64,000 nucleotides of DNA from Trichobilharzia regenti (GCA_944472135.2 OX235262.1:39483804-39547803); one strand, 5' to 3'; numbered from the stretch's first letter, positions 30,161-40,252 are shown. Notes: generated from the letters alone by a model not told the origin. Numbers and translations are program-made.

Positions 30161-30196
30161 AATGCAGCTTTCTCGATATCCACTCCTCTGAGACCT

Positions 30197-30607
30197 TTAC
30201 GTCATAAATGGTTGTGTTTTGCCCTCAAACTGCTCTATTCTATGGTTGGGATGCAATATACTGGCAAACGTGCTCAAAGCTTGATTCACAATATCTTTTG
30301 CCAGTTTCAGAATATCATCAAACCTTGGCTCAGTACCTTCATCTTCTATACGAGAGCTTATCTTCACCCACTTCCTTTGCAGTCGAGTAGGTAGACGTCT
30401 CGTTATTACCTCTAGGACAGAACTTGAGTCCAGATCGCTCATGCATTTCATCGAAATCACTGCGTTCTTGTAAGTCAACAGATTATCGAAAAACTCAGTG
30501 AGTGCCTTGGAGTCATCTTGTGATTGAATACCATTACCTTTAACAACCTCGAATACGTTCCCTACCATCATCGAAGGTCTTCTGAATCTTTGACGTAGTA
30601 TACTCAT
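30197..30607 (-). pseudogene. BEL/Pao gag, middle part
   Basis: LRQRFRRPSMMVGNVFEVVK, DSKALTEFFDNLLTYKNAVI, LPTRLQRKWVKISSRIEDEG and FDDILKLAKDIVNQA fit the C-terminal half of BEL-type gag proteins. It overlaps the upstream fragment by 4 nt in another frame. Confidence 0.75.
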
Positions 30608-31023
30608 AGTCCGAGAGTGTCCTTCGTTAGGGGCATCAACTTACAGCACTGTATATATCTTGAAGCAACTCCAGTGCAGTACCTCAACAAATACATCAAC
30701 TTCATTTCATCATTTAATAAAAAACTACTCAGCATTATTTCAAACTCCTTTACAAACTGTGGACAGTCAGCTGGGTTTCCGTCGAAACACCGAGGTTCAA
30801 ATTTAGGCCTATCATCCCTAGACTGAGAAACATGGACAACAGACTCATCATGCTGAGCATCATACATATCATTACAATAAACAAGCAACTCAGCATCACT
30901 TACCTTCCTGCTCGCTTCCAAGACGATTCGTTCCTTCTTTGACCCAGGCATCATTGAACTTGGCCAAATTCCAGAAAAGTTCCAGATAATACTTGTCCAA
31001 AGAAGACTGGCAGGCACCAGCAA
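30604..31023 (-). pseudogene. BEL/Pao gag, N-terminal part
   Basis: PKFEPRCFDGNPADCPQFVK, EFEIMLSSFLLNDEMKLMYL and LRYCTGVASRYIQCC match the BEL gag pattern of a target sequence, FxxxF and a bundle of helices. The frame stops at 30604 and the protein resumes from 30607 in an adjacent frame. Confidence 0.75.
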
Positions 31024-31144
31024 AGACGAACGGAAACTATCCAGACACTATCAGAAACTGTCAGCCAACTCTCATAAACTGTAAATGTCCAGCTGTTACT
31101 ACGCTGGACCTCACGCTGTCCCTCGAAGACTTTCAGAAACACTT

Positions 31145-31424
31145 TGTATTAACCAACGCGAAAACCAGAACACTGATTGGCGACTCAAGAATTCTTTATT
31201 CTTACGCTAACATGTAACCAACAATAAGGTTATTACACACAAGCTATAAAATTACATGTTATAACAATAAATCATGATAATACTTCTGAGAGTTTTTTAT
31301 CTTCCCTGAACAGCGAACGATGAGACGATGACTGCACTATCGATGAGTCACGCGAAAATTATGGAGGAGTTGGGTTTGAGCAAACAACCATGAATTGATC
31401 GTTCAATCTTCAACTACATTGACA
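31145..31424 (-). repeat. BEL/Pao LTR (uninterrupted paralogue)
   Basis: Minus strand begins TGTCAATGTAGTTGAAGATT and carries GTGCAGTCATCGTCTCATCG, the empty-site version of the Gypsy insertion at 24.67 kb. It ends near TTAATACA; a polyadenylation-like AATAAAGAATT is inside. Confidence 0.75.
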
Positions 31425-31540
31425 ATATCAGTCCAGTACTCCCAGGTTTTCCAATGGTTCTCTAACTAATGTCAGCTCATGATGAAATCCTGAAACCAAT
31501 CAAATCCCTACAAACCAACACTTGAATTGACAATATCAGT
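31418..31540 (+). mobile_element. Hammerhead SINE fragment (family A) with 15-bp target duplications
   Basis: ATTGACAATATCAGT occurs at 31418-31432 and 31526-31540. Between them is a 93-nt piece of the hammerhead SINE, from CCAGTACTCCC to AAACCAACACTTGA. It begins within 1-3 nt of the predicted ribozyme cleavage point (GTC/CAGTAC). The insertion lies across the border between the BEL LTR and an older minus-strand SINE copy. Confidence 0.85.
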
Positions 31541-31880
31541 TAGAGAACCATTGAAAACCAGGGAGTACTGGACAGCTGCTGTTTCATCCTAGTTTGGGAA
31601 TCATCGGGAGTACGCACCCACTAGGGTTCGAACCCAGGTCCTTCCGATTACAAAGCAAGCTCGTATACCATTCAGCCACTGGGAGCCGATTCAATGTCAC
31701 ATGAATTCTAACTTCCCCAATTCGTGATTTAGCGCGACCCCAACCATTGTCGTTTTTGGGGCATCCATACACACACGTGACATCTAATTGGACCTCACTG
31801 GTCACGACTTCTCACTAGAACTCCAGGAGACCCATCCTGTAGCAAGTCACTAGCGAGCATCAGATTAATCCTCTATAGTT
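31541..31880 (-). mobile_element. Hammerhead SINE (family A), copy 1
   Basis: On the minus strand: a tRNA-like head (CCCAGTGGCTGAATGG, then GGTTCGAACCC), a hammerhead-like core at 31564-31613 (GTACTCCCGATGATTCCC, AAACTAGGATGAAAC, AGCAGCTGTC/CAGTAC) and a 3' body running TTTTCAATGGTTCTCTAACT. Here the sequence before GATGA is CCC, not the CTG-derived form of other copies. It makes a head-to-head inverted pair with copy 2. Confidence 0.8.
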
Positions 31881-31889
31881 TGGTTTGTA

Positions 31890-32085
31890 AGGGTTAGTTA
31901 TGTCTTACGAGCCATTGAATCGGGTCCCAGTGGCTGAATGGTATACGAGCTTGCCTTGTAGCCGGAAGGTCCTGGGTTCTAATCCTAGTGGGTGCGTACT
32001 CCCGATGATTCCAAACTAGGATGAAACAGCAGCTGTCCAGTACTCCCTGGTTTTCAATGGTTCTCTAACTGATATCAGTACGTGA
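31890..32085 (+). mobile_element. Hammerhead SINE (family A), copy 2
   Basis: Same subtype as copy 1 in opposite orientation: head CCCAGTGGCTGAATGGTATA, hammerhead-like core 31996-32043, then TCTCTAACTGATATCAGTAC. Close to the minus copy, with about 215 nt between the inverted arms. Confidence 0.8.
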
Positions 32086-32089
32086 TCAA

Positions 32090-32690
32090 CTCGTATATTT
32101 GATTGATTGCTTACATAAAAATGTATATTATTTGAATGTATGTATTAATAATGACTAATTAAGATCCATTGTAATACAGTTCAGCAAAGTTAACTGTCAT
32201 TGGTTGAGGAAGTGCATATGGGTTACTCCCATTAGTTGGTTTCTAGCCAATCAGCACTCATGCAAATGCCCCTACCTGCAACGCGCCCGAACTCTGTCTC
32301 AAAAAATCTGCAATGCGCCCGAAATTGTTGCTAGCTGGGAAGTCAGTACATATGCATATGGAGAGAGTTGAAAATATGGAAACGTGAAGAAAATGTTATA
32401 AAAACCTTTGTAATAGATTGAGGTGAGCAAGAACGACTGTTTATCAGAAAACAAGAAAAGAACCGAATAATTGAATAAAGTCTTCTCCGAATAAAATGAA
32501 GATTTTGGTTGCACACATTTATTCTGAATGCTCAGACTAGGAGCGCCTGGTTTCTGCCCAGCTAAATCGGTGAACTGGCAATTCCATTGGTGAAATTGGC
32601 AATTTGCAAATAAATTTGTAATTGACCGGTAGTATATAGTCTTATGCGTATATGCTCACTGTTTTCACTGCCATTTACAGTACCCAAAGC
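32090..32690. other. Unassigned sequence, possible old LTR
   Basis: 32170-32520 looks like LTR or leader sequence (CATTGGTTGAGG, AATAAAGTCTTCTCCG, TTTTGGTTGCACACA), but no partner LTR or target duplication was found. Confidence 0.35.
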
Positions 32691-32694
32691 GTGA

Positions 32695-33240
32695 ATTGGG
32701 AAAGCGAGGCAAGCTTTCATTACTCTCAAGTCTGTGTGGAGGTCAGCAGCACTCAACCTGAAAAGTAAGTTCCGGATTTTCAACTCCAATGTGAAGTCAG
32801 TGCTACCTACTGTACGGATCAGAAACTTGGCAACGCGTCATGAAGGCCACTTCTAACAAACTACAGACATTCATCAACAGCTGTCTTCTCTCAGTGCTAC
32901 TCAAAATCAGATGGCTGACCAGAAAAGATCAGCAATAGTGAGGGATCTCTGGGAGCGAATCAACCTAGCAGGAACCGATTGTGCAACAAATATTTAGGAA
33001 GAAATGGAGGTGGATTGGCCGTGCTCTGAGAAAACCATCAAGTGAATGACATCACACTCCAGGTCATCACTCGAGTTGAAAGCGAATGGGAATCAGCGAG
33101 TCGGTCGTCAGTGTGAGGGTGACGTGGAGGAGGTTATGTGAAGAGGAGATGAGAGCATATGGGCAGACGTGGAGCCAGGTGAAAACGTTGTCAGAGAACC
33201 AAACGCAATGGCATTGAAGAAAACAATAATAACATAATAA
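32695..33240 (+). mobile_element. RTE-like (family B) C-terminus and 3' tail
   Basis: Degenerate IGKARQAFITLKSV-type RT C-terminus, TCCGGATTTTCAACTCCAAT, AAATCAGATGGCTGACCAGA and the tail GGAGGAGGTTATGTGAAGAG. Very similar to 46200-46690 over about 480 nt. Inactive. Confidence 0.8.
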
Positions 33241-33379
33241 TTTATAGTACCATTTAGGTGAAATATTATCATCTCAATAATTTCATTTTCTAAACGAAAC
33301 TGTAGTGAGATTTCATCTCCTGAAACTGTGTAGATTGGAAATTAATGTGCAAATTGATAAACTGATTTACGTACCCTAG

Positions 33380-33510
33380 TGCTATGAATCCTTCTTTGTC
33401 AGCTGTCAGTCAGTGTGCTGTTGTTCCGCAGAGAAAAGAAGGGAAATTTGAATTAGATGCTTCTCTGTCGACTGTTCATGCGGAGTCACGGATGCGGGAC
33501 TTAAAAGCAG
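33380..33510 (+). CDS. Possible orphan exon of an unknown gene
   Basis: The frame MNPSLSAVSQCAVVPQ, then RKEGKFELDASLSTVHAESR and MRDLKAG, has an ordinary protein-like composition with few AT-rich codons. It is bounded by an acceptor-like CCCTAG and a donor GCAG/GTAGCA. It matches no repeat seen in this window. The gene is unknown and there is no visible second exon, so this is tentative. Confidence 0.3.
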
Positions 33511-33514
33511 GTAG

Positions 33515-34175
33515 CACTATCTGTTTGCATTTATGTAACCTTCATTAAGGTAGACAAACAAAGTCTCATGTGTAATCAAGTCGTCTTTCGTAGTGTTTAT
33601 TGTAATTATATTGATGGCAGTTGCAATTTTACCTAGTTTGTGGTGACTGTCAGTGGGGCCATGAGGGCACATTTCACACTGTTTGTGAATCGTCATCTGA
33701 TTACATCCACATCTGCATTGAGTGGTGATATTTCAACAGAGACTCGAACACTTTTACGTTTGAAATGACTGATGTTGGGTTTGAGTCACAGCTGACAAGT
33801 TCAAAGTGGGACGAAAGACTCATTTTGAATGCAAGTGACAGCCGAAATGAACCAAAAAATTCAAGTTAACCATAAGGCATCCTTGCAACGTCCGTACTTG
33901 GTGTTGATATATTGACAGGAATTGGAAATTTTGGTCCCATAACCTGAATCAATGAGGAATTTAAAATAATAACTTCAGTCTTGATAGTCAGCGTTTGTCC
34001 ATTCCAAATTCTTGATGTAGTGTTAATTACAAACCTGTCTTGACTAATCTATATTTTAATATATTCATAAATGAAAAGCTTAACTAGGAAAAAATGGAAA
34101 ACAACTTCACCAAGCTGTGCTTTCCCTGAATAATAATATTTGTATTGCAATACAAACTACTCATGAGTAACTACA
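33515..34175. other. Unassigned sequence
   Basis: No recognised feature; would be intronic if the exon at 33380-33510 is real. Confidence 0.35.
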
Positions 34176-34179
34176 ATTT

Positions 34180-34582
34180 TATGGAGGATTTAATCATGAG
34201 CTGACATCAGTTAGATAACCACTGGAAAACCTGCAGGGAGTACTGAACAGCTGTTTCGTCCTAGTTTGGGACTCCTCATCAGTACGCATCCACCGGGGTT
34301 TGAACCCAGGACCTTCCGGTTACAAGGCGAGCTCGTAGACCGTTGAGCCACTGGGACCCGATCCAATGGTTCTTGAATTCTAACTTCTGCCAATTCACGA
34401 CATAGCGCGACCACTTCGCAGTGTCTTCTTCGATGAGTTACTGCCTCATCTTCAACCTGCTGTACCCCACTGGTCACGGCTTCCCACTAGAACCCCAGGT
34501 TAACTGCCTGAATAGGGCCAGTCGCTAGTGAGCATCAGACTAATTTTCAAGTATTGGTTTTGTAGGGATTTTGTTTGATTGT
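34180..34582 (-). mobile_element. Hammerhead SINE (family A), full monomer of a tandem pair
   Basis: Minus-strand monomer with tRNA-like head (CCCAGTGGCTCAACGG, GGTTCAAACCC) and hammerhead-like core 34240-34285 (GTACTGATGAGGAGTCCC, AAACTAGGACGAAACAG). The 3' body runs to ATGGAGGATTTAATCATGAG, which recurs 402 nt later at 34583. Pol III-type boxes A and B suggest it is transcribed by RNA polymerase III. Confidence 0.85.
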
Positions 34583-34695
34583 ATGGAGGATTTAATCATG
34601 AGCTGACATCAGTTAGAGAACCACTGGAAAACTTGCAGGGAGTACTGGACAGCTGTTTCGTCCTAGTTTGGGACTCCTCAGCATTACGCACACAC
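34583..34695 (-). mobile_element. Hammerhead SINE (family A), second tandem unit, 3' half
   Basis: Repeats the neighbour's 3' body and hammerhead-like core (34642-34687) in the same orientation and at a 402-nt period, then stops at a switch to the plus-strand copy. Confidence 0.8.
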
Positions 34696-34915
34696 CAGTG
34701 GCTCAATGGTCTACGAGCTCGCCTTGTAACCGGAAGGTCCTGGGTTCGAACCCCGGTGGGTGCGTACTGATGAGGAGTCCCAAACTAGGACAAAACAGCT
34801 TTCCAGTACTCCCAGGTTTTCCAGTGGTTCTCTAACTGATGTTAGCTCATGATTAAATCCTCCATACAATCAAACCAAATCCCTACAAAACCAATACTTG
34901 AAATTAACTACAATT
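34696..34915 (+). mobile_element. Hammerhead SINE (family A), plus copy, head-to-head with the previous unit
   Basis: Head CCAGTGGCTCAATGG and GGTTCGAACCCCGGTGGG, core 34764-34809 (GGACAAAAC where GGACGAAAC is expected) and 3' body to CCAATACTTGAAA. The change in the conserved GAAA segment should abolish cleavage. Confidence 0.82.
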
Positions 34916-34919
34916 TATT

Positions 34920-35455
34920 GAAGTAAAACTATGCAGCTAGACTTCATTGATGTAGTGCGTACCGCTTATGTAACGAGTGTGACATTAGAAAACAAGCATC
35001 ATTTGATTTTATGTTTCTGTTTTCACTTTATCTGTTATGTATTATTAAAAAAGTTTCTTTTCCACGGGCAACAAGGTGGGGGACTTTTTCTCACAACAAA
35101 GTTTATATAAACTGTAATGAGAAACAGTTTTAGGTATCAAAGAGAAAGTTTTCATTTCTTATCATGTCATCCAACATAAACCGCAGTCAGCTGGATGAAA
35201 AAGTAATGAAAAACTAAGACTACAGGATGAGTGACAAGACTATACAGAAACAAGTCATGATAATTTGATTATTTTCGTAGAACATAACTGACCTATTTTT
35301 ATAAAATCACCTTGATGTGATTATAAGCCCTAAACTGTGCTCGAAACGTCATCAGTAAATATTACTGCATAACACCGTGAAACTCTGTCAAAATAAGTTT
35401 TACCCACAGTGGAATTATACTCACCTACAGTGCACAAGTTCTATTTTTATAACAG
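34920..35455. other. Unassigned sequence
   Basis: AT-rich; no recognised feature. Confidence 0.4.
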
Positions 35456-35459
35456 ATCT

Positions 35460-35640
35460 AAATATGAGGGTACGTGTGGATGACTTGGTCTCAATTCTCT
35501 GCAGACGCACTCCTGAACAACCCCTGGTTTAATAGCTAGGAGTTAGCCCGGGATAGAGGGAGGGTTGGGCTAGCGATCCTGCACGGCAAGGAAAAGCAAA
35601 ACCAAATCCAGTAACACTCTAAAGCTTGAAAGTCTATGTA
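35460..35640 (+). mobile_element. SINE family C fragment
   Basis: CTGCAGACGCACTCCTGAAC, then GGGATAGAGGGAGGGTTGGG and GCTAGCGATCCTGCACGG, are decayed family C body sequence with little of the head. Confidence 0.5.
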
Positions 35641-35644
35641 AAGA

Positions 35645-36460
35645 ATGGAAAAAGTGATTTATATCAGTAGATAAGAAGACAAATAGAGAGCAATGCATTA
35701 TGAATACAACTAATTTAATTCTTTACTGTCGTATGTCCAGTTATATCAGCTGTAAATGCAGTTTTATCAAAAGGTTTTGGCCAGACGGACTGAAATGAAT
35801 GCTATCGTTGTCTAAATGTAAGAGTGCCAAAATCTGTGGCTGTAGTATTCTTCGAAATAACTATTTCCAAGTCCCCTGCCTAACAGTTTTCTAGCTGTCC
35901 TACAAGGGGTGAAGTGTACAATTTCCATCCAATCTCAACTATTAACCGATAATCTTATCGATATATTTCAATCATTCAGCGTCTTTATTAGTGGCGAGTG
36001 ATATAAAGCAGTCAAATAAAATCCACAACATCCATAGACCATTACTGACGATTCTTGACGAATAGAAAGAATTTCTGCTAGTAAAAAGTTTGAGTATTGT
36101 GGAATAGATCAAATAAAGTATAATCATGTTTCAATAGTTTACACACAATGATAAGTTTTTTATTGGTAAGGAATTTCAATATTTTCACTACTGATTAATT
36201 ATTCTACAACCATTCTGTCATGATAAAGTTAATGCTTTATCAAAATTTTAGCAACTAGCCAGCAATCAAATAGTGGATTTTCAGAATCGAATTTACAAAT
36301 TTTAAATTACACATTTCAAAGCAAGGATTAATCACTGTTTCTTTTGGAAACACGAAATACTGAAATCACACTTTATGGTATTTTAACAAGGACCATCGGC
36401 TGATCTTTGTGGTTTCAAACTATATATTGCAGCCGTAAATTACGGAGGCCCAACCGTGAA
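35645..36460. other. Unassigned, with dispersed repeat copy 2
   Basis: 36090-36160 repeats the 70-bp unit of 24400-24475 (GTGGAATAGATCAAATAAAG). Otherwise nothing recognised. Confidence 0.45.
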
Positions 36461-36464
36461 TTTA

Positions 36465-36655
36465 ATACTACTTGGGCACCCTCTAGTCTAGTGGATAACA
36501 CTCTGGTGATTGAAAAAATAGGTGTTGAGTTCGAGTCGTTGGTGGGAATACGATCACTCACTGGAGATACACGCACATCTATCCGACGAGTCCGACTAAG
36601 AACGAAATTCTCATCCTGGTTTCTACTGCTAGTTACAACCAATCAGACGACATTA
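36465..36655 (+). mobile_element. tRNA-like SINE family D with a hammerhead-like body
   Basis: Box A-like CTAGTGGATAACACTC and box B-like GAGTTCGAGTCGTTGGTGGG are followed by CTATCCGACGAGTCCGACTA and AGAACGAAATTCTCATCCTGG. These two match the order CUGAUGAG, stem II, CGAAA of a hammerhead, with changes at the second core base and in stem II. Single copy seen. Confidence 0.5.
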
Positions 36656-36784
36656 TATTAACCTCAGGTGTCATCAGAGCATTAGTGTTAGGAACTGACA
36701 TGAGAAGAAAAGAAAAGTACTTTGATAAGAACAGAATCAATCAAGGGGAAATTAAAAATTAATAATTCCTACAAATAACACTGT

Positions 36785-37020
36785 GCGTCAGTGGCACAGG
36801 GGTAGAATGCTTGCTGACCACGCAAGTGGACCAGGATTCGATTCCCGGCCGGCGCACTCCTTTACCTCGCTAAGCCAGTAGTAAGACTGGTAAAAAAGGG
36901 AAGGTTGGGCATAAGGCTAGCGACCCCATCCTGTAAAAATAAACACCACCGCTACAGAAACTTCAAACCACTAACTTGAAGCCCTATGTTCCAATGGACA
37001 CGTGAAGGAATAAAAAACAA
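36785..37020 (+). mobile_element. tRNA-like SINE, family C
   Basis: Best family C copy: GTCAGTGGCACAGGGGTAGA, GGATTCGATTCCCGGCC, then AGTAAGACTGGTAAAAAAGG, GAAGGTTGGGC and CACCGCTACAGAAACTTC. Ends near GTGAAGGAATAAAAAA. Confidence 0.75.
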
Positions 37021-37024
37021 CAAA

Positions 37025-37740
37025 TAACGCTGCATAAATGGCTTTAAACACTAAAGAATGAAATTTCCAACTATCAATTAAACTGTCATGTTTACCTGTT
37101 GATCAGATCATTTCCTTAAAAATCCAACTCATTAGCAGTCTCATTTACATTTACAGGTAGTTCAAAGGAAAGAGTAATGGTTCTTGGAAGTGGTCAGCTG
37201 GCTCACAGTCCCATTGATATTTAATATTGTGAAAAAACAGCAGTATGTGATTAGCTGGTTGGTTGGTAATATCCTATGGGATGAAACGTCTTGTTATTTA
37301 ATCCAAAGCTGTAGTCAAGGCAAAAATGATGCATTATAACACCTGAAGGTGATATTATTCACCAGCTCAAAAGACCTTAGACAAAACATAGCCCTAATTC
37401 AGAAAATAACAGTTTTATGAATTTGTTTTCAGTCTACTGCCTTGAGGAACCTGTAAGGTACTGACTGCGGTTCTGTTATTGATACACTATAGGGGCCTAA
37501 TTATCCACTTATAATTAACACATTACCTGACCTGTAATCAGTGATAATAAAACACAAGTAGAAAAGACTCGGTTGTTTGAAAATGCACTCTGTCCACATA
37601 TGCATTTCAAAAGAATAAAATATTAAAGTTATTTAGGGAAATTAATTTAAAATTTATTTGACTAGTATGGCTGAACTACGAACTCATGTTTAACTTGCCT
37701 TATAGTTTATTAATCTTCTACGAGCAAAACATTGTTTTTG
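37025..37740. other. Unassigned sequence
   Basis: No recognised feature. TTGACTAGTATGGCTGAACT at about 37659 weakly resembles 54491-54530. Confidence 0.35.
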
Positions 37741-37744
37741 ATGT

Positions 37745-39190
37745 TAATGTACCCTTGGGTTCCGAGTAGAATATGGCGTTTCAGCAACAAATCTCCATTT
37801 TATCTTGTCCTCTGAAACCCTCTTCAGATGAACCCACGACTGTCCATAATCTCTCATCTACTCCTCACGCGATCTCCTTCATATCACCCTCCAAATGACG
37901 TCCCTCTCGCCGCTTCCCTTTTTGGGTTCTATACGACCAATGGCCTGGCACGCGATGTCACCCAACAATCTCCTCAGGGTGTGCACTAGTCATCTCCCTT
38001 TTCTTCAGCATACTTGTTAAGCAATGGCGTTTTGGTTGGTTAGTTGTCTGTCAGAGTTTCTTTTTTCTAATTCTCCGTGGCTGACCATCTGATCTTCTTT
38101 ATAGAGCAGCTAGTGAAGGCTGCTGTCGATAAAAGTCTGAAACCTGCTGGAAATGCTTTCCATGACACACAAAGTTTCTGACCCATGTTCAAGAACTGAC
38201 CCGACATTGGTGTTGAAAATCTTAATTTCCTTCTTTATGCTTAGTGCAGGCAGTTTACGAACTGATTTCAGAGTGATGAAGGTTCTTCTTGCCATTCGGG
38301 TCCATGTCGGTTTTGAAATCATCATCTATATCATAGCCTGTAGTTGGAAGGATGCTGCTTGACCAGATAAGTGAAGGAAGTGAGCTCTTTTTGAAATTTC
38401 TATCGCTGACAGTGATTGGTGTTGGTTGTTATTAGCAGTGGTTGGTTATCTTCATCACCTTCGTCTTCTCGATGTTCACTTGAAGTCCTGTCTTCGCTGC
38501 CGACCTCCTGTGTCAACTTATTGGTTTTCACCTGTAGGTATTCTTAATTATTTGTCATTTGACACAAATCACCCGAAAACTCCTCATCTTCTACAATCTT
38601 CTTATCGGTCCAATGAGTTCTTGTCTTCTCGCTCTCTATGTACGGTGTGCTGCGTAATCCAGCCCACCTCAATCAGGAATATCATTGGTGACAATAAGCA
38701 GTTGCCTCAGTGGGTTTTCTTTTGGGGATCACCTGACAAGTACCACTGCCACATAGCTGTTGAATGAGGTCGATAAAGAATTGGGCACTGCACGCCCATG
38801 CAATTTCCAGACTACTTCTCGGTCAACGCTATCTGGTGAAGGCTCTTTTGAAGTCGATGAAGTTGAGGTAGAGGTTTGACTGCAATTCTATTCTAGGCTG
38901 CGTCCGATGATGATGCGTAGAGTTGCAATTTGATCACCACATAATTTGCCTTTCCTGAATGCAGTTTATTCTGGGTGGAGTTCTGCATCTGGTGCATCTT
39001 CTTTTCTCTCCAGGATGATGTGACTTAGTATTTTACATGGCATGGAAAAGATCACGATTCCGCTGCAGATCTTGCAGAGGCCCAAGTCGCTCTTCTTCAT
39101 TAGTTTGAAAAGGTAGCCTTTTTTCCAATCAGTAGATACATTTTCTTCTCTCCAAACGTTGTGCGACACACAAGCTCATATTGTCGCCAA
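37745..39190 (-). mobile_element. RTE-like (family B) copy, 5'-truncated
   Basis: Minus-strand remnants run from the RT fingers (WKKGYLFKLMKKSDLGLCK, PCKILSHIILER at 38966-39169) through broken palm sequence to the C-terminus (TWTRMARRTFITLKSVRKL) and the 3' tail near 37745 (TTGGGTTCCGAGTAGAATAT on plus). Frameshifts throughout; inactive. Confidence 0.82.
38966..39169 (-). pseudogene. RTE-like (family B) RT finger fragment
   Basis: DWKKGYLFKLMKKSDLGLCK parallels the 21.2-kb copy (KGYFVKLPKKGDLGLCKNWR). IILERKEDAPDAELHPE continues to the motif before QAGFR, then a stop. Confidence 0.8.
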
Positions 39191-39194
39191 TGCT

Positions 39195-39373
39195 ATAGTG
39201 TAGTGGGATGAATGTTTTTGAGGATTGGTATTGTACAGGATAGTATTTTCCTGCACCATTTAAAATGTTTAATGCCCATTAAATAATTTAAACTTATCAC
39301 TAAGTATTTGTATGTGATAAGTACTTATACATACGTTGGAGTTATTAATTTTAATTTCAGTGAGATTCATAAA

Positions 39374-39412
<39 letters not shown>

Positions 39413-39915
39413 TACCTTTAAGTCGGAACCTAATTACGCTGGTACTACAGATTTAGTTTGCAAACTTGCGGGCGTCTGTTTGACGTCAAAGTACACTTAG
39501 TCAAGAAGCGATGAAATCTAGAGGGTAAATGAAAATTAGAAAGTGTGATTAATGTGTTCATATGTGTCATTTAGCCAATCCACGGAGAATCAAGTCGAAG
39601 AATTTCAGATTCTAAAGGGAAATCTAACGATTCAAAAAATTCATCATAAAAATCAATTTCTAGAGCATTAATCTGCATAATTATTACCGATCCCCCTAAC
39701 CAATTTCAACATGAATTTCTCGAAGCACTGATAAGAAATTATGATTATGAAGATAGAAGAATTCTCTTGCTGACGGCACCGAATTACGATATCAGTAAAT
39801 TGTAAGTCAATAGAATTTGGAAGTCGGAGACAATTGTGTTCTTTTGTGGAACAGAGCAAACTAACAGCATAAACAGAATGTCTTCCGTATGGGTACTATA
39901 ACACGCTCCACTACT
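39195..39915. other. Unassigned sequence with a (TA)n tract
   Basis: About 14 TA units at 39379-39409. Otherwise no recognised feature; the 63-codon minus-strand frame at 39668-39859 is not supported. Confidence 0.45.
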
Positions 39916-39917
39916 GG

Positions 39918-40252
39918 TGTAACGACAGAAGGCAAGAGTCAGGCAACAGATCGTTAATTAAGGAAATCAACACGTATTTATATATTCTCATGTACATTAT
40001 TATAGCTTATTCAAGCAAACAAACACACTCTTCTGATTGGTTGTTTCTCACAGAAAGTTGACCTTGCATCTCTTTGTGACTGTTTCTTGAATGTCGAATC
40101 ATCTATATGTTAACTGTATCTGCCTACGCAAAGTCTTCTGTGATTGGTTGTTGAATCAGTTTGTTCATATTTTCTCACGAGCAATATTTGCGACATAAAC
40201 ATTGACGTATATAATTGTCTACCAATTTGGCTAGAGGCCCCCTGTCACCACA
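39918..40252 (+). mobile_element. Solo LTR (335 bp) with CTGG target duplication
   Basis: Starts TGTAACGACAG and ends CCCCTGTCACCACA, imperfect inverted termini of TG...CA type. CTGG is found at 39914-39917 and again at 40253-40256. CTGATTGGTTG and GTGATTGGTTG recall the CCAAT-like sites of the 24.7-kb LTR, and GTATATAAT favours plus orientation. Family not determined; probably left by LTR recombination. Confidence 0.7.

Larger units (their letters stand above)
29060..31424 (-). mobile_element. BEL/Pao-like LTR retrotransposon fragment (LTR, leader, gag)
   Basis: Minus orientation: LTR 31145-31424 starting TGTCAATG, leader, then a broken gag (31023 to about 29360). RT, RNase H and integrase are absent, so the left limit is uncertain. 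Assignment rests on gag features of the BEL group (the PKF...G-NP pattern and a degenerate zinc knuckle). The LTR matches the split copy at 24575/27376. The element lies inside a hammerhead SINE (its TGTCAAT end follows AACTGATAT). Confidence 0.75.

Noticed and set aside
32170..32520. Solo LTR
   Set aside because: TG start and CA end can be chosen, but the flanks do not give a matching target duplication and no second copy was found.
34697..34766. Functional tRNA gene in the hammerhead repeat
   Set aside because: Repeated in many copies with an attached ribozyme and body; anticodon arm pairing is poor.
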